Below, piece after piece: positions 62,999 to 64,000 of a stretch of DNA of 64,000 nt. The notes below the pieces were generated by a model. The model searched no databases. It was not told the DNA's origin and was given only the letters and a program-made list of their open reading frames with translations. How positions within the stretch are numbered: position 1 is the stretch's first letter; every line of letters begins with the position of its first letter. This DNA is from Paracoccaceae bacterium (GTDB taxonomy: Bacteria; Pseudomonadota; Alphaproteobacteria; Rhodobacterales; Rhodobacteraceae): assembly GCA_018222585.1 (NCBI GenBank), contig JAAFAB010000007.1, positions 1 to 64,000 of the forward strand, read 5' to 3'. A program made the translations under genes and the position numbers.

Positions 62999-63916
62999 AT
63001 GCTCAGATACATCGCGCTGCGGGGGGCCCTTGCCCTGGCCGTGGCCTTCACCGTCTCCCTCGCGGCCTTCCTGTTGCTGAACGTGGCCGGCGACCCCGCC
63101 CAGGCCATCGCCGGCGAGGACGCCACCCCCGAGGTGATCGAGGCGATCCGCGCCCGCTACGGCCTCGACCAGCCGCTGACGGTGCGCTACTTCGAATGGC
63201 TCGGCGGCGTGCTGCAGGGCGATTTCGGCGAAAGCTACTACTGGCACAAGCCGGTGGCCGAACTGGTTGTCGACCGCGCCGACGAGACCATCGCCCTGGC
63301 CCTCTCGGCCCTGAGCGTCACCATCCTCATCGCCCTGCCCCTGGGCGCGCTGGCCGCGCTGAACCCGAATTCCTGGATCGACCGCTTCGCCCTCGGCGTC
63401 GCCGTCTCGGCGCAGGCTGTGCCGAACTTCTGGCTGGGCCTGATCATGATCATCCTCTTCGGGGTGATGATGCCGATCTTCCCGGTCTCGGGTGACAGCA
63501 CCTGGAAGCACTTCGTGCTGCCGGCCTTCGTGCTGGGTGCCTCTTCGGTGCCTGCCGTGATGCGGCTGACCCGCACCGGCCTGATCGAGGTGATGGGCGC
63601 CGACTACATCCGCACCGCCCGCTCGAAGGGGTTCCGCGGCTGGCCCCTGCTGCGCCGCCACGCCATGCGCAACGCCCTGCTGCCGGTGATCTCGGTGCTG
63701 GCGGTGCAACTGGGCCAGAAGTTCGGAGGCTCGGTCATCACCGAAAGCATCTTCGCCATCAACGGCCTGGGGCGGCTGGCGCTGGAAAGCATCCTCGGCA
63801 TGGATATCCCCACCGTGCAGATGCTGATCTTCGTCTTCGCCATCGTCTTCGTCGCCATGAACCTGCTCGCCGACATCCTGAATGCGGCGCTTGACCCGAG
63901 GATCCGCATCGGATGA
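62999..63916 (+). CDS. dppB: Dipeptide-type ABC transporter permease (DppB-like)
   Basis: A 305-residue permease with ribosome site TTGGAGGA and six helices. Features of the first oligopeptide permease: FLLLNVAGDPAQAIAGEDATPEV, RARYGLDQPLTVRYFEWLGGVLQGDFGES, and the EAA loop MGADYIRTARSKGFRGWPLLRRHAMRNALLPV. It follows the binding-protein gene by 78 nt. Confidence 0.93.
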   Translation: MLRYIALRGALALAVAFTVSLAAFLLLNVAGDPAQAIAGEDATPEVIEAIRARYGLDQPLTVRYFEWLGGVLQGDFGESYYWHKPVAELVVDRADETIALALSALSVTILIALPLGALAALNPNSWIDRFALGVAVSAQAVPNFWLGLIMIILFGVMMPIFPVSGDSTWKHFVLPAFVLGASSVPAVMRLTRTGLIEVMGADYIRTARSKGFRGWPLLRRHAMRNALLPVISVLAVQLGQKFGGSVITESIFAINGLGRLALESILGMDIPTVQMLIFVFAIVFVAMNLLADILNAALDPRIRIG

Positions 63917-64000
63917 GCACCACAGACATCACCCTGACGGCCGTCGAGGACAGCGAGACCACGCCCCTCACCCCCGGCCAGATCTTCCGCAAGCGCCTGT
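63913..64000 (+). CDS. dppC: Dipeptide-type ABC transporter permease (DppC-like), cut by window end
   Basis: The ATG at 63913 overlaps the dppB stop (ATGA). Only the first 29 codons are inside the window, reading MSTTDITLTAVEDSE and TPLTPGQIFRKRL, a cytoplasmic leader typical of DppC before its first helix. Assignment rests mainly on operon position. Confidence 0.7.
   Translation, partial: MSTTDITLTAVEDSETTPLTPGQIFRKRL

Noticed and set aside
61217-63709. 830-residue minus-strand open frame opposite dppA-dppB
   Set aside because: Antisense artefact of high GC codon usage; composition is His/Gly/Val/Arg-rich without domains, while the plus strand encodes well-conserved transporter proteins.

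Overview
This window looks like part of an alphaproteobacterial chromosome, most likely from the Rhodobacteraceae (Roseobacter/Paracoccus-like). It is GC-rich, packed with TRAP, Tct and ABC solute transporters next to catabolic genes and many LysR/AraC/TetR regulators, and has a Mur/Fur-type operator in front of a manganese ABC operon. The lineage is inferred from gene content and codon usage, not from a marker gene. No tRNA, rRNA, CRISPR array or intact insertion sequence was seen.

Region 1 (1-11219) is a less GC-rich anti-phage defence island. It starts with a Gabija-like pair (OLD/TOPRIM nuclease cut by the window edge, and a UvrD-type helicase). A DUF2235 alpha/beta hydrolase and an unrecognised 622-residue protein with a possible nuclease motif follow. 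Then comes a CBASS core: a CD-NTase with an AGS-C sensor domain and a Cap5 effector (HNH-SAVED). It ends at a truncated tyrosine integrase preceded by GGTGTAC palindromes, which suggests delivery on an integrative element. The DUF2235 and 622-residue genes are the best candidates for something undescribed.

Region 2 (11785-23948) is a quinate/shikimate-type uptake and breakdown cluster. A decayed part comes first (dctP with three nonsense codons, aroQ with a frameshift, a regulator fragment broken by a 19-bp duplication). The working part holds a TetR regulator fused in frame to an alpha/beta hydrolase, a shikimate dehydrogenase-like enzyme, a complete DctPQM TRAP importer, a QuiC-type 3-dehydroshikimate dehydratase, an SMP-30 lactonase and another DctP. 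The expected flow is shikimate to 3-dehydroshikimate to protocatechuate.

Region 3 (23984-32106) holds a TAXI-TRAP importer with an ACMSD-family decarboxylase and a divergent LysR gene, an AraC regulator beside an SDR, and remnants of a TctA permease. Region 4 (32419-41235) is an operon-like run on the minus strand (RutE-like reductase, aldehyde dehydrogenase, TctC, TctB, TctA, a LysR protein with two HTH units, and a class II aldolase-like protein) with another LysR gene diverging from it. It looks like uptake and oxidation of a carboxylate or aromatic acid.

Region 5 (41358-52775) has SDR genes and remnants, a periplasmic molybdenum hydroxylase set (cytochrome c, 2Fe-2S subunit, Tat-exported molybdopterin subunit) with a Tat-exported intradiol dioxygenase, a PreA-like reductase, a WYL regulator diverging from a glutathione S-transferase, and an SDR diverging from an AraC regulator. 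Region 6 (52780-64000) is transport: an FbpABC-like ABC system, a CpdA-like phosphoesterase, a SitABCD-type manganese importer behind two Fur/Mur-like boxes, and the start of a dipeptide-type ABC operon that runs off the window.
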